NCBI GenBank assembly: GCA_963740395.1
Contig: CAVUEP010000084.1
Location: 1 to 7,570 of the forward strand
Direction: 5' to 3'
Length of the DNA: 7,570 bases
DNA from: CADEEN01 sp963740395
GTDB lineage: Bacteria; Pseudomonadota; Gammaproteobacteria; Burkholderiales; Burkholderiaceae_C
Positions 6,984-7,570 of this stretch are shown in pieces. The translations under genes and the position numbers were made by a program. Every line of letters starts with the position of its first letter. Within the stretch, counting starts at the first letter, position 1. Below the pieces are notes generated by a model. The model did no database searches and was not told where the DNA came from. It saw only the letters and a list, made by a program, of their open reading frames with translations.

Positions 6984-7570
6984 ATGCCCCGCGCGGCCCG
7001 CCGCAATCGCCTGAGATCGGCCGCCGCGTTGCTGGCGGGCATGCTGCTGGCGGGTTGTGCCGGCCTGCCGGCATCTACGCCGCCGACGCAGGTCGACGCG
7101 GCGTCCACCGCCTGCGCGAGCTGGTTCGAGCAACTCGATGCCGCCATTGACCGCGCCGGCGTGCGCGATGCCGAGGCCGAGCGCATCGATGGCTTCGCGG
7201 GGTTGCGCGTCGATCGCTTCAGCGCCTCGCTAGCGCCGCGTGCCGGCAAAGACACCAAGGCCTTTTCGGCCTGGCTCGCGCGATTGCAGCAACTCGAAGA
7301 CGAGGGCCGCGCGGTCGAACTCGCCAACCTGCCGCGCACGGCCTTTCCGATCGACCGTGCAACCGACGTTGCCGCGGCCGCGGCGCGCTCACGGACATGC
7401 AGCGCCCGCTGGCTGGCGGCGCTGCAAGCCGACACCACGTTGCGCACGGCCTTGCTTGACCGGGCGCAGGTGCCCGACCGCTATGCGACGTGGCAACGCG
7501 CCATCGGCCTGTACCCCTTGGTGCGTTGGCCGTTCTTTGCCGGCGTGCAGGCCTGGCAAGGCCGCCATGA
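6984..7570 (+). CDS. Putative lipoprotein of unknown function, runs off the right edge
   Basis: About 195 residues are visible and the frame is open to the window edge, so the gene is 3'-truncated. The N-terminus is a lipoprotein signal peptide: a basic n-region (PRAARRNRLR), a short hydrophobic stretch, and the lipobox LAGC with the lipidated Cys at residue 25 (7056-7058). No Asp follows the Cys directly (it is AGLPAS), so outer-membrane sorting is expected by the usual +2 rule. The mature part begins with a Pro/Ala/Thr-rich linker, then CASWFEQLDAAIDRAGVRDAEAERI, split here as CASWFEQLDA and a helix, then a GFAGLRVDRFSASL block. Two further Cys residues (in TACASW and RTCSARW) could form a disulfide. 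I do not recognise a named family; similar lipoproteins with a GFxxLRVxRF block seem to occur in other proteobacteria, but that is from memory. It probably begins a new unit after the DUF2788 gene. Confidence 0.8.
   Translation, partial: MPRAARRNRLRSAAALLAGMLLAGCAGLPASTPPTQVDAASTACASWFEQLDAAIDRAGVRDAEAERIDGFAGLRVDRFSASLAPRAGKDTKAFSAWLARLQQLEDEGRAVELANLPRTAFPIDRATDVAAAAARSRTCSARWLAALQADTTLRTALLDRAQVPDRYATWQRAIGLYPLVRWPFFAGVQAWQGRH

Noticed and set aside
5360..7447. A 695-codon open frame on the minus strand, with others of 454, 402 and 323 codons in 1825-5267
   Set aside because: These are shadows of well-supported + strand genes. High G/C at third positions removes stop codons from the antisense frame, and the translations are rich in Arg, Ala, Gln and His with no family motifs.

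Overview
The window looks like chromosomal DNA from a high-GC betaproteobacterium, most likely of the order Burkholderiales (Rubrivivax/Leptothrix/Methylibium-like). The evidence is a strong G/C bias at third codon positions, the map-glnD gene order that is common in proteobacteria, and the style of the proteins. The genus is an inference. Every gene I can support lies on the + strand and gaps are under 100 bases. I see no RNA genes, mobile elements, CRISPR arrays or clear signs of recent transfer.

Layout: (1) The 3' four-fifths of map (type I methionine aminopeptidase) enters from the left edge and carries a single-base frameshift near 174/175. (2) glnD (PII uridylyltransferase/uridylyl-removing enzyme) starts 4 bases after map and is intact. 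(3) mnmH/selU (tRNA 2-selenouridine synthase) starts on a GTG that overlaps the glnD stop (GTGA). It is broken by a one-base insertion near 3759, exactly between its rhodanese and P-loop halves. These three genes are close enough to be one transcript. (4) After an 83-base gap comes an intact M16B zinc metallopeptidase with an HxxEH site. (5) After 86 bases comes a five-helix DUF2189-type membrane protein. (6) A 69-residue DUF2788-type two-helix membrane protein follows 15 bases later. (7) After 76 bases, a lipoprotein gene of unknown function with its own ribosome binding site and a clear lipobox runs off the right edge.

In function the left half is housekeeping. It covers N-terminal Met removal, nitrogen-status signalling through PII, and selenium modification of the tRNA wobble uridine. 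The right half is envelope-related: a peptidase, two membrane proteins of unknown function and a lipoprotein. I do not see a convincing novel system. The most useful observations are the two frameshifts in otherwise perfectly conserved enzymes (probably sequence errors), the overlap of glnD with mnmH, and the uncharacterised DUF2189/DUF2788/lipoprotein stretch.
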